Source: CALARM01 sp964431735
GTDB taxonomy: Bacteria; Vulcanimicrobiota; SpSt-956; JAKJGF01
Direction of reading: 5' to 3'
Assembly (NCBI GenBank): GCA_964431735.1
Contig: CAYSLJ010000095.1
Span: forward strand, 1-29,279
Length of the DNA stretch: 29,279 nucleotides
Position 1 is the first letter of the stretch, and every line of letters starts with the position of its first letter. The notes below the pieces were generated by a model, which had not been told where the DNA came from, did not search any database, and saw only the letters and a program-made list of their open reading frames with translations. The translations under genes and the position numbers were made by a program. Shown here piece after piece: positions 7,762-15,939 of this stretch.

Positions 7762-7814
7762 ATAGATAGAGCATTTCACTCGCAGCAATCCTGTAAAAAA
7801 GTCAGGCGATTAAT

Positions 7815-8171
7815 ATGACCCCATATGTATACATAAAAAATGAAAATATTATAGAAATTCTTTCAGAGGTTCAGAGGAAAGCAAAAGAATTAACCGGTGA
7901 ACATCTTGTAAAAGTCATCCTTTATGGCTCCTATGCAAGGAATAGCCAGGATAAATACTCTGATATAGATATAATGATTCTTGTTGAGGATTCCGAAGAA
8001 AATATAAAAAAATATGAAGATGACTTTGTAGATATAGCTTTTGAGATTTCATTGAAATATGATATTCTTCTATCAATAATTTTTAAAAATAATAATCAAT
8101 ATAATAGGTACGTTGACATTTTACCATTTTATATGAATATCCAGAGGGAAGGAATAGAAATTTATGGATAA
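7815..8171 (+). CDS. MNT-type nucleotidyltransferase, probable antitoxin, 118 aa
   Basis: A minimal nucleotidyltransferase of the Pol-beta superfamily. The signature is G38-S39 followed eleven residues on by D50-x-D52 (GSYAR, then SDIDIMI), the metal-binding core of MNT proteins. The third acidic residue is less clear. In characterised pairs the MNT protein adds AMP to a tyrosine of the HEPN toxin and so neutralises it; that role is known from the family, not seen here. The gene overlaps the HEPN gene by eight bases, which supports a toxin-antitoxin operon with translational coupling. No clear Shine-Dalgarno is visible before the ATG (GGCGATTAAT). An alternative is a stand-alone resistance-type nucleotidyltransferase, but the size and partner argue against it. 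Confidence 0.85.
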   Translation: MTPYVYIKNENIIEILSEVQRKAKELTGEHLVKVILYGSYARNSQDKYSDIDIMILVEDSEENIKKYEDDFVDIAFEISLKYDILLSIIFKNNNQYNRYVDILPFYMNIQREGIEIYG

Positions 8172-8559
8172 CAGGCTTAATGATTTATCCAGGTACAGGT
8201 TACAGAAAGCAAGAGATGAACTTGAAAGCTCTGAAATTATGCTTCAAAACACCAAATTCAGCCAATCAATAAATCGTTCTTATTATGCCATATTTCATGC
8301 TACCAGAGCATTACTTGCCCTGGATAAATTTGACGCAAGAAAACATTCCGGTGTTATTGCTTATTTTAACCAGCACTATATAAAAACAGAAAAAATTGAA
8401 AGAAAATTCGGTAAAATATTGATTTTAGCTGAAAATATCAGAATAAAAAGTGATTATGATGATTTCTATATTGCGAGCAAACAGCAGGCAGAAGAACAAT
8501 TATCAAATGCTAGAGAATTTATAGAAAGAATAGAAACATATATAAACCTTCTCCCTTAA
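8164..8559 (+). CDS. HEPN-domain protein, probable toxin of the MNT/HEPN pair, 131 aa
   Basis: An all-helical HEPN protein. Helices cover residues about 8-30, 34-55, 76-95 and 103-129. The conserved R-x6-H motif of HEPN ribonucleases is R38 to H45 in RSYYAIFH, so the active site appears intact. HEPN toxins of this class cleave RNA unless inactivated by the partner. The start codon lies eight bases inside the MNT gene, with GAGGGAAGG upstream. A hairpin with a T-run overlaps its stop codon and closes the operon. The pair sits upstream of a NERD helicase and exonuclease, a typical setting for defence genes, though linkage of function is inference. Confidence 0.85.
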   Translation: MDNRLNDLSRYRLQKARDELESSEIMLQNTKFSQSINRSYYAIFHATRALLALDKFDARKHSGVIAYFNQHYIKTEKIERKFGKILILAENIRIKSDYDDFYIASKQQAEEQLSNAREFIERIETYINLLP

Positions 8560-8600
8560 TAATCCTCAAAATGATTTTTTCACCTCACAGGATTATTTTT
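8558..8600 (+). terminator. Terminator-like hairpin after the HEPN gene
   Basis: AATAATCCT (8558-8566) pairs with AGGATTATT (8589-8597) across a 22-base loop and is followed by TTT. The stem begins in the HEPN stop codon. The large loop and AT-rich stem make it a moderate candidate. Confidence 0.45.
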
Positions 8601-8670
8601 ATCTCCAGTTGAATCTTTAACAACAGGTTTCCTGAACATTCGAATCTTTCACAATACGGAGGCATAAGAC

Positions 8671-10455
8671 ATGGCAAAAATGATACCGCCCTATATATCA
8701 GAAGATGTAAAGAGCAGAGGAGAAAAACAGATATTCGAACTCTTCGAAAAAGACCCGGACACATCGGACTGGATTGTCCTTCACTCGCTTGGTATTGCAA
8801 AACACACGCAGAGAACGTGCGGAGAAATTGATTTTGTCGTTATGGCGCCGAAGCTCGGCATATTCTGCCTTGAAGTCAAATCGGGAGAGGTGAAAAGGGA
8901 AAACGGAGTATGGCATTTCACTAACAGATACGGGAAAACAGTAAAGAAAAACAGAAGCCCCTTTGAACAGGCCAGTGACGGCATGTACAGCCTTATGGAT
9001 TTTCTTAAAAAAGTTCAGAAACAGGACAGTGACCTGAGCAATCTCCTCTTCGGCTTCGGTGTAATGTTTCCTCATATTGAATATAACGAAACAGGAACGG
9101 AATATGAACAGTGGCAGGTTTATGACAGACATTCCAGGAGAGGGCCTGTAAGTTTTTTCATAGAGGAACTCGCCCGTAACACAAAGAAAAAGATGGAAGA
9201 CATAGGAAATTTCTATAAAAATTTACCTTCCTGGAAAGATATAGAAAAAATAGCCTCTATTCTGAGAGGCAATTTTGAAATCCTTATTACGCCGAAACAG
9301 CGTCTCGGAGATACGGAAGAACTTATCCTCTCATATACGAAGGAACAGTATAAGTTCCTTGATCACCTGGAAGATAATGAAAGATGCCTTTTTCAGGGTG
9401 CCGCAGGAACAGGGAAGACCATGCTTGCCCTTGAGTCTGCTAAAAGAAGTGTGTATTCGAAAAAAAGGACTCTTCTTGTCTGTTATAATATCCTCCTGGG
9501 GAACTGGCTCAGGCTCAGATTGAAGAATAATACGGGAGAAAACTTTCTTATAGAAGATTTCCATACCTTTCTTGAAAGGATTGCAAAAACAAATACGCCT
9601 ATAAAGCCGTCTATTGTTCATGGCAATGATTACTATACAAACACTCTGCCATATCTCGCCGTTGAAGCACTTGACAGAGGCGTAATAGAACCTTTCGATA
9701 AAATCATTATAGATGAAGGCCAGGATCTTATAAGACCTGAATATCTTGATGTTTTCACCGAACTTCTCAAAGGAGGACTTTCGGGAGGGAACTGGGAGAT
9801 TTACTGTGATCTGGAACAGCAGGCCATATTCTCAAAATATACTGCCGATACAATGCTGAAAATACTCGGCGGAAGGGCCCATTTCGCCAAGTTCAGACTG
9901 AAGGTGAACTGCCGCAATACAAAACCTATAGGAGAAAATACTGCCCGTATTACGGGATTTGAGAAACCTCCATTCCTTCCGAATAATATTGAAGGCCTTC
10001 CTGTGAGATATTTCTTTTATAAGGATAAAACCGAACAGATTCAGAAACTGGAAAATATTTTAAGTGACTTAAAGTCAAAACAGATACCGCCGGAAAATAT
10101 TTCCATACTGTCCAGATATAAACTGCAGAATTCATCTGTGTCGGGGATTAATATGAAGAAATTTCCTTTTGAAGATATTACCCTGAGAAAAAATGATCCG
10201 AAATTATTTACAGACTGCCGGAACATAAGCTTTTCTACTATTAATGCCTTCAAAGGTCTGGAAAATTCTTATATAATTATTACAGATGTCCATAAATTGA
10301 AAGATGACAATAATAAAGATAAAGATAATGAATACAGATCACAGCTCTATGTTGCCATGTCCAGGGCAAAGGTCTGTCTTTATGTGCTTGCAGATAAATC
10401 ATGTGAAGAAGATTGCAATAGATTGCTGAAAAGAGTAAAAAAAATTGTTAATTAA
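8671..10455 (+). CDS. NERD-domain superfamily 1 helicase, 594 aa
   Basis: The N-terminal domain, residues about 15-115, is a NERD (nuclease-related) domain: RGEKQIFELF, then GEID54, and LE68VK70 at the spacing of a PD-(D/E)xK-type core, so nuclease activity is possible. Residues 235-590 form an SF1 (UvrD/Rep-like) helicase core. Walker A is GAAGTGKT at 243-250, Walker B/motif II is DEGQD at 348-352, motif V is in STINAFKGLEN near 532-542, and motif VI is QLYVAMSRAK near 560-569. The accessory 1B/2B insertions are short, as in the compact helicases of this family. ATG is preceded by ACGGAGG. It is separated by only two bases from the exonuclease gene, so both are one operon. Family members are often found near defence genes. 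The specific substrate is unknown. Confidence 0.88.
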   Translation: MAKMIPPYISEDVKSRGEKQIFELFEKDPDTSDWIVLHSLGIAKHTQRTCGEIDFVVMAPKLGIFCLEVKSGEVKRENGVWHFTNRYGKTVKKNRSPFEQASDGMYSLMDFLKKVQKQDSDLSNLLFGFGVMFPHIEYNETGTEYEQWQVYDRHSRRGPVSFFIEELARNTKKKMEDIGNFYKNLPSWKDIEKIASILRGNFEILITPKQRLGDTEELILSYTKEQYKFLDHLEDNERCLFQGAAGTGKTMLALESAKRSVYSKKRTLLVCYNILLGNWLRLRLKNNTGENFLIEDFHTFLERIAKTNTPIKPSIVHGNDYYTNTLPYLAVEALDRGVIEPFDKIIIDEGQDLIRPEYLDVFTELLKGGLSGGNWEIYCDLEQQAIFSKYTADTMLKILGGRAHFAKFRLKVNCRNTKPIGENTARITGFEKPPFLPNNIEGLPVRYFFYKDKTEQIQKLENILSDLKSKQIPPENISILSRYKLQNSSVSGINMKKFPFEDITLRKNDPKLFTDCRNISFSTINAFKGLENSYIIITDVHKLKDDNNKDKDNEYRSQLYVAMSRAKVCLYVLADKSCEEDCNRLLKRVKKIVN

Positions 10456-10457
10456 TT

Positions 10458-11384
10458 ATGAAAAAAGAAAACCTTTTACCTTCTGACATGCCATTTATAA
10501 TTAATCTTTACGGAGCCACTGAAAATTATATAGTAATTGATGTAGAAACTACAGGTTTATCTCCTGTTCACGACCGTATTGTTCAGCTCAGTGCCATAAA
10601 AATAAAGGACCGTATACCTGTAGAATCCTGCAATTATTATCTTGACCCCACACCTGTCCGGATTCCGCCTGTAGTAAGGAATATACTCGGTCTGGACAGA
10701 TACCCGGAGATTGAACGTCAGATCTACAGCGGACAGACTGTAGAAGATATTAAATCAAAAGTCCTCGATTTTCTGGAAGATTATACCCTTGTTGCCCATA
10801 ATGCCAGGTTTGATCAGGGATTTCTCTATTCTGCTCTCGGGAAATTGAAAAATCCCATAATCGATACACTGGAAATAGGATTGCTCCTCCATCCCGAATC
10901 TTCAAACCACCGCCTTGAAACACTTGTACAAAAAACCGGCATAACCATAGAGAAGGCAAAAAAATTCTGGCCCGCCCATGAGATGCAGGAAATGACTACA
11001 TGGGAAATGCATAATGCAGTAACAGATATTTCCCTCCTCGGTCTTCTTTATGAAGATATGACGGCACGGTTTTATGACAGAAATAATATGATTCATACCA
11101 TCGTGTCTGCACTTATGCCGGAAACATGCGGAGATAAATGGAGAACGGAAAGCCCTGAAATAGCCGGTATGGCAATTAAAGAACTGGCGGAGTATATAAA
11201 CCACAAGGGCCTTATTAATTATATTGCCGGATTTAATGAAATGACTGACTTCAGAGAAAGGTATATATTGACTTATCTCCTTTCATGGAGGATAAATACA
11301 AATAACGATGATCTGAATAAAATAAGCTACTGGTGCAAAAGGACTTTTAAACAGACCTGGAATATTATCAGGTTAATCAGGTGA
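10458..11384 (+). CDS. DEDDh-family 3'-5' exonuclease, 308 aa
   Basis: DnaQ-like exonuclease fold in residues about 22-200. Exo I is D28-V-E30-TTGL, Exo II is AHNARFD119, and Exo III is H185-x4-D190, completing the DEDDh set of metal ligands. This predicts a two-metal 3'-5' exonuclease on DNA or RNA ends. Residues 205-308 are an extra helical tail with the segment RERYILTYLLSW and several Trp. The tail reminded me of sequence that follows the exonuclease in DinG-like helicase fusions, which is only an impression. It starts two bases after the NERD-helicase stop, without its own clear Shine-Dalgarno, so translation is probably coupled. The two enzymes likely act together on DNA. Confidence 0.85.
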   Translation: MKKENLLPSDMPFIINLYGATENYIVIDVETTGLSPVHDRIVQLSAIKIKDRIPVESCNYYLDPTPVRIPPVVRNILGLDRYPEIERQIYSGQTVEDIKSKVLDFLEDYTLVAHNARFDQGFLYSALGKLKNPIIDTLEIGLLLHPESSNHRLETLVQKTGITIEKAKKFWPAHEMQEMTTWEMHNAVTDISLLGLLYEDMTARFYDRNNMIHTIVSALMPETCGDKWRTESPEIAGMAIKELAEYINHKGLINYIAGFNEMTDFRERYILTYLLSWRINTNNDDLNKISYWCKRTFKQTWNIIRLIR

Positions 11385-11452
11385 GAGAAATTGTCGCCGG
11401 GGAGAAAAAATTATTAATGTCTATGCCGAACAATCTACATCTTCTTAAAAAA

Positions 11453-11722
11453 TTAATAGACTTCATCGTGAGTCCCTATATCAATAAAAGTGACATTTTT
11501 ATCATCTACAAAATATAAAATAACTCTCAAATCGTCTTCTATACTAAAACTCCATAATTCCTTTAAAATTCCAGATAATTTATGGAGTCTTAAGCTTTTA
11601 GCAAAAGGATCGTGGATAAAAATTTTTACTTTTTTCCAGTAGTTGTTTTCTATTTCTTTTTTCCCTTTAATTCTTTTCTTAAAAGCTCTTTTAAAAGATG
11701 AGCTAAAAGCAATTTTCATCAT
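11453..11722 (-). CDS. RelE/ParE-superfamily toxin (YafQ/RelE-like), 89 aa
   Basis: A small basic protein with the family pattern: SSSFKRAFKKR helix at the start, then KLSGILKELWSF, an arginine in DDLRVILYF, and the typical end DIGTHDEVY. Such toxins cut mRNA on the ribosome. Arg and His/Tyr residues in those last blocks are the usual catalytic positions. The ATG overlaps the antitoxin stop (ATGATG and TGA share bases at 11719-11722). The convergent end is 68 bases from the exonuclease gene. The order antitoxin-toxin is the common one for type II systems. Confidence 0.85.
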   Translation of the reverse strand: MMKIAFSSSFKRAFKKRIKGKKEIENNYWKKVKIFIHDPFAKSLRLHKLSGILKELWSFSIEDDLRVILYFVDDKNVTFIDIGTHDEVY

Positions 11723-11925
11723 AACATTTCCTCTAATTTATCTATATCATCTGAAAATTCAAGTTTATTTTCTTCAACTTCTATAAGACTTTCCTGATAA
11801 TTTTTGTAAATCGCTTCTCTTTTTTCTTCAATCAAAAATTTTTCAATCAGGAATTTAATTTCTTCTTTTTCTGTAAAAGATAGTTTTTTAATATCTTCAA
11901 CCAGATCCCCGAAAGTTGTATTCAT
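11719..11925 (-). CDS. Antitoxin of the RelE/ParE-type pair, 68 aa
   Basis: The frame is open to 12003, but the ATG at 11925 has the ribosome binding site GAGGTGAG four bases upstream, so I start there. The protein is short, acidic and helical: residues 1-30 contain FGDLVEDIKKLSFTEKEEI, and the rest is rich in Glu and Lys with a final LEEML. No DNA-binding motif is obvious. It resembles the addiction-module proteins that pair with RelE/ParE toxins. CTGG-N6-CCAG at about 11958-11971 lies in the upstream region over a TATAAT-like sequence and could be an operator for autorepression. I infer the antitoxin role from the overlap with the toxin gene. Confidence 0.7.
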   Translation of the reverse strand: MNTTFGDLVEDIKKLSFTEKEEIKFLIEKFLIEEKREAIYKNYQESLIEVEENKLEFSDDIDKLEEML

Positions 11926-12059
11926 TTTTCTCACCTCACATATATTATAAAGGATTATACTGGAAAATACCAGACATTTATTAATTATCAAATCCGAATC
12001 CATCTCCGGCCTTTATAATAAAAACTTGATTTAAAATTTACATTTTGTTAACATTTTTT

Positions 12060-12089
12060 TCAACAATTCTCACCACTTTCTGGTATAAT
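12060..12089 (+). promoter_or_regulatory. Extended -10 promoter of the clostripain-family gene
   Basis: TGGTATAAT at 12081-12089 is a textbook extended -10. The -35 is weak (TCAACA-like around 12060-12065). Transcript start near 12096 would give a 40-base leader to the ATG at 12136. Confidence 0.5.
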
Positions 12090-12135
12090 TTTTAATAGAA
12101 TATCCTGCTTACAAAGCACAAACAGGAGGCATAAT

Positions 12136-13656
12136 ATGGATAATACTAATCTTAACCCTTCAATGAACTCTCCTTTTCAGTTAGATTATAAAGCTTTAAA
12201 AGAACATAGAGATGCAAGAAAAGAAGAAGCAAAAAGACTGAACAGATTACTCGATACAAAAGACAGTTTTCAGAGTACAAATATCATAAAAAGTGCCCTT
12301 CCAGACTTATCGGAACTGGTAAAAGCAAAAGAGCAGAAAGAATGGACAGTTCTTATGTATATGGACGGATATAATGATCTGGAAGCATGGACTGCCAACA
12401 GTTTCCTCGATGTGGAAAAAGTCGGATCCGATGACAAAATGAATGTAGTTGCCGAACTGGGTAGAATCTCCCAGGAAGAGCTTAAAAAGATAAATGAAAA
12501 GATGGGAAGACCTTATGAACCGACAAATATAGACGGTGACTGGAGCGGTGTAAGGAAATACTATGTCCACAGAGACAAACCGGGAGATGTGGGAGCAGTC
12601 GATAGAATCGACTCTCCTGTAGTGGAAGATCTCGGGCCAAAGGATATGAGTTCTCCCGATACTCTTGCAGAATTTCTTACATGGGGCATAAAAAATTATC
12701 CGGCAAAACACTATATGGTTGTTCTTATGGACCATGGCGGAGGATGGACAGGGGCATTCACAAACGATGCCACAGGCTCTGGAGGCCATATTATGTCAAA
12801 TCCTCAGATCGCCGAAGCTTTCGAGAAAACTCAGAAAGAAACAGGGGTAAAACCCGATGTGGTTCATATGGCGGCATGCCTTATGGCAAGCACGGAATCT
12901 GCCTATGAAATTAAAAACAGTGCCGATTATCTCGTAGCCTCTGAAGAAATGGGCACAACCCTTGGTTTTGCCTATGGCGCCATACTGGATAAATTACAGC
13001 AGTCTCTTGCAGACGGTAAAGAACTGACAGGTAAATCCATAGCAGAAGCCATTGTAGAACATTATGCCGATAAACCGAAGGCTTTTGCCACAAAATCTGC
13101 CATAGACCTGAGCAAGATGGATAATGTAAAGGATAATCTGGATAATTTTGCAGAGAAATTAAGAAAAACAGATACATCAAAAGAAGTGCTTAAAGAAGTC
13201 ATAGATAAAGCACAGAATTTCAGCCGTCAGTTCTATTATGAATTCTATGCCCAGACAAGGGATCTTTACAGTGTGGCAGAACAAATAGTGAAATCGGATA
13301 AGGTAACTGATAAAGAACTTAAAGGCGCTGCCGAACTGATGATGAAATCAGTTAAAGATGCAGTAATAGCAAATGTGGCAAATAAATATGAAAGACAGGA
13401 AGTTCTGAAAACCTACAAATCTGCAGACGGTAAAGAAGATGTAACACTGATAGAATATACGGAAGGCAAATTCGACTCGTCAGGTCTTTCCATATTCCTC
13501 CCTACAGGTCAGAAATATGCCGATTATTTTACCCAGGAAGGTAAAGGCTATAAAGAACTGGCTACTTCAAAGGAAACAGGATGGGATGAATTTATAAAGG
13601 AAAAATTCGGCTCCCCTCCGAAAGCTGAAGAAGGTAAAACGGAAGAAAAAAGCTGA
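12136..13656 (+). CDS. Clostripain-family (peptidase C11) cysteine peptidase, 506 aa
   Basis: The C11 caspase-like fold starts at about residue 68 (EWTVLMYMDGYNDLE, the first strand and conserved Asp). The catalytic His is H200 in LMDHGGGW and the catalytic Cys is C248 in HMAACLMAS, both at the expected spacing. Family members cleave after Arg or Lys and are self-processed at an internal site. Residues 1-65 are a charged propeptide-like segment with no signal sequence, so the enzyme appears cytoplasmic or is exported by another route. The C-terminus is a lysine/glutamate-rich tail. The length agrees with the family. AGGAGG ribosome binding site and an extended -10 promoter precede it, and a strong terminator follows, so it is monocistronic. 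Substrates unknown; a role in regulated proteolysis alongside the neighbouring kinases is possible but unproven. Confidence 0.92.
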   Translation: MDNTNLNPSMNSPFQLDYKALKEHRDARKEEAKRLNRLLDTKDSFQSTNIIKSALPDLSELVKAKEQKEWTVLMYMDGYNDLEAWTANSFLDVEKVGSDDKMNVVAELGRISQEELKKINEKMGRPYEPTNIDGDWSGVRKYYVHRDKPGDVGAVDRIDSPVVEDLGPKDMSSPDTLAEFLTWGIKNYPAKHYMVVLMDHGGGWTGAFTNDATGSGGHIMSNPQIAEAFEKTQKETGVKPDVVHMAACLMASTESAYEIKNSADYLVASEEMGTTLGFAYGAILDKLQQSLADGKELTGKSIAEAIVEHYADKPKAFATKSAIDLSKMDNVKDNLDNFAEKLRKTDTSKEVLKEVIDKAQNFSRQFYYEFYAQTRDLYSVAEQIVKSDKVTDKELKGAAELMMKSVKDAVIANVANKYERQEVLKTYKSADGKEDVTLIEYTEGKFDSSGLSIFLPTGQKYADYFTQEGKGYKELATSKETGWDEFIKEKFGSPPKAEEGKTEEKS

Positions 13657-13672
13657 GAAATGGCTAAAAAAA

Positions 13673-13696
13673 GGGCAACTTCTGTTGCCCTTTTTT
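13673..13696 (+). terminator. Rho-independent terminator of the clostripain-family gene
   Basis: GGGCAAC, loop TTCT, GTTGCCC, then six T. Seven A precede the stem, so it could also work on the minus strand. Confidence 0.93.
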
Positions 13697-13704
13697 ATTT
13701 GAAC

Positions 13705-13734
13705 TTGTCAGATCATGGTAGTCTGTGGTAAAAT
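13705..13734 (+). promoter_or_regulatory. Promoter of the small-protein and RING/TPR operon
   Basis: TTGTCA at 13705-13710 and TAAAAT at 13729-13734 are 18 bases apart, with TGG before the second hexamer. It starts directly after the previous gene's terminator. Confidence 0.6.
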
Positions 13735-13760
13735 CTCACATAACAGGAAAGGTATAAACA

Positions 13761-13937
13761 ATGAATAAAGAAAACTTTATAAATGATATAATAAAAATCA
13801 TAAAAGAGTGGAACACTGTATATCATCCTACTGACAGTGACTACAGAAATCTGACGGAACAGATTATTGGCTATCTTGAAGAAGCACATATTATTTCTTA
13901 CGCTCAGAAAAATACTGAAAAAAATATTGAGAGGTAA
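13761..13937 (+). CDS. Small protein, 58 aa
   Basis: A short ORF with a good ribosome binding site (AGGAAAGG, eight bases before the ATG) and its own promoter. It begins MNKENFINDIIKIIKEWNTV and ends NTEKNIER. It is helical, slightly charged, with Trp17 and several Tyr, and without Cys or a membrane segment. The stop is three bases before the ATG of the RING/TPR gene, whose ribosome binding site lies inside its last codons, so the two are co-translated. Function unknown; it may be a partner of the RING/TPR protein. Confidence 0.65.
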   Translation: MNKENFINDIIKIIKEWNTVYHPTDSDYRNLTEQIIGYLEEAHIISYAQKNTEKNIER

Positions 13938-13940
13938 AAC

Positions 13941-15551
13941 ATGTCATCAGAACCTGTAGAATTAATACTTACAGAAGATTCGTTTTTTATGAAGAAGAAA
14001 TGCCATCTCTGTAACAATCGTATTGAAAAACCGGGAGAAACAATAATTCTATGCAGGGAATGCCATAGAATATACCATAAGGAATGCCGGGAAAAACAGG
14101 GAAACTGCCTCTATTGCAAAAGAAAAAACATGGAAGAGAAAGAAAATGCGGAAGGGAGTGACATATCTTTAAAAAAAACAGAACTTATTCCTCTCATAAT
14201 CATTTCTATAGTTTTGATTATTTCTTTTATACTTGTATGGACTAATATAAGTTCAAAAAAATTAAATAAATACAGAGCAAAAGGTATCAGTTATTATCAG
14301 AACGGAAAATATGATCACGCTATAGAAGAACTGTCGAAATATCTTAAATACAGGCCAGACGATGAAAAAACATTGAGCTATCTGGCTATATCATATGTGA
14401 AAAAAAATGATAAAGATAAAGCCCTTCTCTATGCAAATAAGGCTTACAGTCTTAATCCATCGTCACCTGAAGCAAATTTTGCATCAGGTGCTGTCTGCGC
14501 CATGGATAAAAATAAATCGGCAGAAGGGATCAAATATTTTGAAAAAGCTCTGGAACTGGATCCGGAATTACTGGATGTAAATATATATCTGGGAGAATTA
14601 TTCTATTCCACAGGAGAACTTAATAGAGGAGAAGCGTGCTTTAATAATGTATTGACAATTGAGCCTTCAAATCTTAAAGCCCTTAACGGTCTGGGACTTA
14701 TTTTATACGATAAAGGAAATACGGATAAAGCAACGGAATATTTTTTAAAGGCCATAGAAATAGATCCCAACTACTGTGATAACTGGAATAATCTCGGTAA
14801 TATATATTATAAAAAGGGAAATATAGATAAGGCAAAAGAATACTACAGGAGAGCCATTGAGTTAAATCAGAAAGACTATAAAGCTCATAATAACCTGGGG
14901 CTTATATATTACAGACAAAAAGCATATGATAAAGCCATGAAAGAATATGAAGAGGCAATCAAAATCAATGAAAAATACGGCACAGCTTATAACAATATGG
15001 GACTGTTATATCAAAATACAGGAAATACGGATAAAGCCATGAAATGTTATGAGAAAGCGATAAATATAGAACCTGAGAATTTTCAGGCTCTCACCAGTAT
15101 GGCTGCTATATTGATTAATAAAAAAGACTATGAAAAAGCTCTACCTTTGCTGGAAAAAGCCAGCAGAATCTCTACTTCTTATGTTTATACCTTTATAAGT
15201 CTTGGAGATCTTTATTACAATACAGGTAAATGGGATAAATCCATTACTTCTTATGAGAGAGCTATCGCTCTGGAACCGGATAATAAAGAGAAAGCAGGCA
15301 TTTATAGCAGGCTCGGCGAATGTTATTATAAAAATAAAAAACCGGAACAGGCAATAGAATATTATAATCTTGTTCTTAAAATTACACCTGGAAATACTGC
15401 TATAATAAGACAGCTTGGCCTTGTTTATGAAGATAAGAAAGAATTTAACAAAGCCATTCAATTATATGAAGCTGCACTGAAGATTGACCCTGAATATAAA
15501 GAATTAAACAAAGATATAGACAGGGCCTATAGCAGGAAATACAGATATTAA
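13941..15551 (+). CDS. Membrane protein with Prok-RING finger and about 12 TPR repeats, 536 aa
   Basis: Residues 21-59 form a RING-type zinc finger: C21-x2-C24-x13-C38-x2-C41-x4-H46-x2-C49-x6-C56-x2-C59, matching the Prok-RING pattern. A membrane segment follows at about 81-101 (ELIPLIIISIVLIISFILVW). Residues about 113-530 are twelve tandem 34-residue tetratricopeptide repeats with the usual W/L-G-Y-A-P positions (for example NWNNLGNIYYKKGNIDKA). The finger would face the cytoplasm and the TPR superhelix the outside, or the reverse; topology is not certain. Prok-RING domains have been proposed as adaptors in bacterial signalling and ubiquitin-like systems (family knowledge), which is of interest given the Pup-like gene at 28922. 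It follows a small protein and precedes a repeat element; downstream is a Ser/Thr kinase. It is most likely a scaffold. Confidence 0.88.
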   Translation: MSSEPVELILTEDSFFMKKKCHLCNNRIEKPGETIILCRECHRIYHKECREKQGNCLYCKRKNMEEKENAEGSDISLKKTELIPLIIISIVLIISFILVWTNISSKKLNKYRAKGISYYQNGKYDHAIEELSKYLKYRPDDEKTLSYLAISYVKKNDKDKALLYANKAYSLNPSSPEANFASGAVCAMDKNKSAEGIKYFEKALELDPELLDVNIYLGELFYSTGELNRGEACFNNVLTIEPSNLKALNGLGLILYDKGNTDKATEYFLKAIEIDPNYCDNWNNLGNIYYKKGNIDKAKEYYRRAIELNQKDYKAHNNLGLIYYRQKAYDKAMKEYEEAIKINEKYGTAYNNMGLLYQNTGNTDKAMKCYEKAINIEPENFQALTSMAAILINKKDYEKALPLLEKASRISTSYVYTFISLGDLYYNTGKWDKSITSYERAIALEPDNKEKAGIYSRLGECYYKNKKPEQAIEYYNLVLKITPGNTAIIRQLGLVYEDKKEFNKAIQLYEAALKIDPEYKELNKDIDRAYSRKYRY

Positions 15552-15554
15552 GTA

Positions 15555-15685
15555 ATTAATTTCATAACTATCCATAAATAATGACCTGGTAATGCGTAAA
15601 GCGTAATACGTGATGTGCGATTAAACCCGTAACGCATTACGTGTCACGACGACTTAAATTCTAATAAGTTATGAAATACACTATA
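15555..15685. repeat. Palindromic repeat family B, copy 2
   Basis: TTTCATAACTATCCATAAAT on the left and AAGTTATGAAATACACTATA on the right are inverted repeats of each other. The interior contains TAATGCG and ACGCATTACG units. It matches the copy at 755-897 over nearly the whole length. It lies just after the TPR gene stop. Confidence 0.8.
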
Positions 15686-15866
15686 AAGTGAAAGTCTTAT
15701 AAACCATTAAAGAGGAATATTCATAGAGACCGGAGAATATATCCTATTCAGAAGAATAATTTGATAGACAGGATGCAGGAATTTTTATTTATACAGGCAA
15801 TCAAAAACTGAATGCTGTTAGCTGAAAACTGATAGCTAATAATAATTTATCTTTATTTCAGGAGGA

Positions 15867-15895
15867 GTTCTTCAGGGAGTAAAGAACAGTATAAT
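15867..15895 (+). promoter_or_regulatory. Putative operator-promoter of the Ser/Thr kinase gene
   Basis: The inverted repeat GTTCTT (15867-15872) and AAGAAC (15882-15887), nine bases apart, is followed two bases later by TATAAT at 15890-15895. A repressor bound there would cover the -35/spacer region. No good -35 hexamer is seen. The rest of the 15686-15939 interval shows no gene. Confidence 0.45.
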
Positions 15896-15939
15896 AAAGG
15901 TCAGTATATGGCAAAGCATTGACAGTTGGAGGAATTTTA

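Noticed and set aside
8698..9132. Minus-strand ORF of 144 aa opposite the NERD helicase
   Set aside because: It overlaps a domain with clear motifs on the other strand; composition is that of a reverse shadow.
10458..11384. Truncated DinG-type helicase-exonuclease fusion
   Set aside because: The tail only vaguely resembles the segment after the exonuclease in such fusions, and no helicase motif remains; an ordinary DEDDh exonuclease explains the gene.
12307..12789. Minus-strand ORF of 160 aa opposite the clostripain gene
   Set aside because: The opposite strand carries the catalytic motifs; the Cys/His-rich shadow has no start signals.
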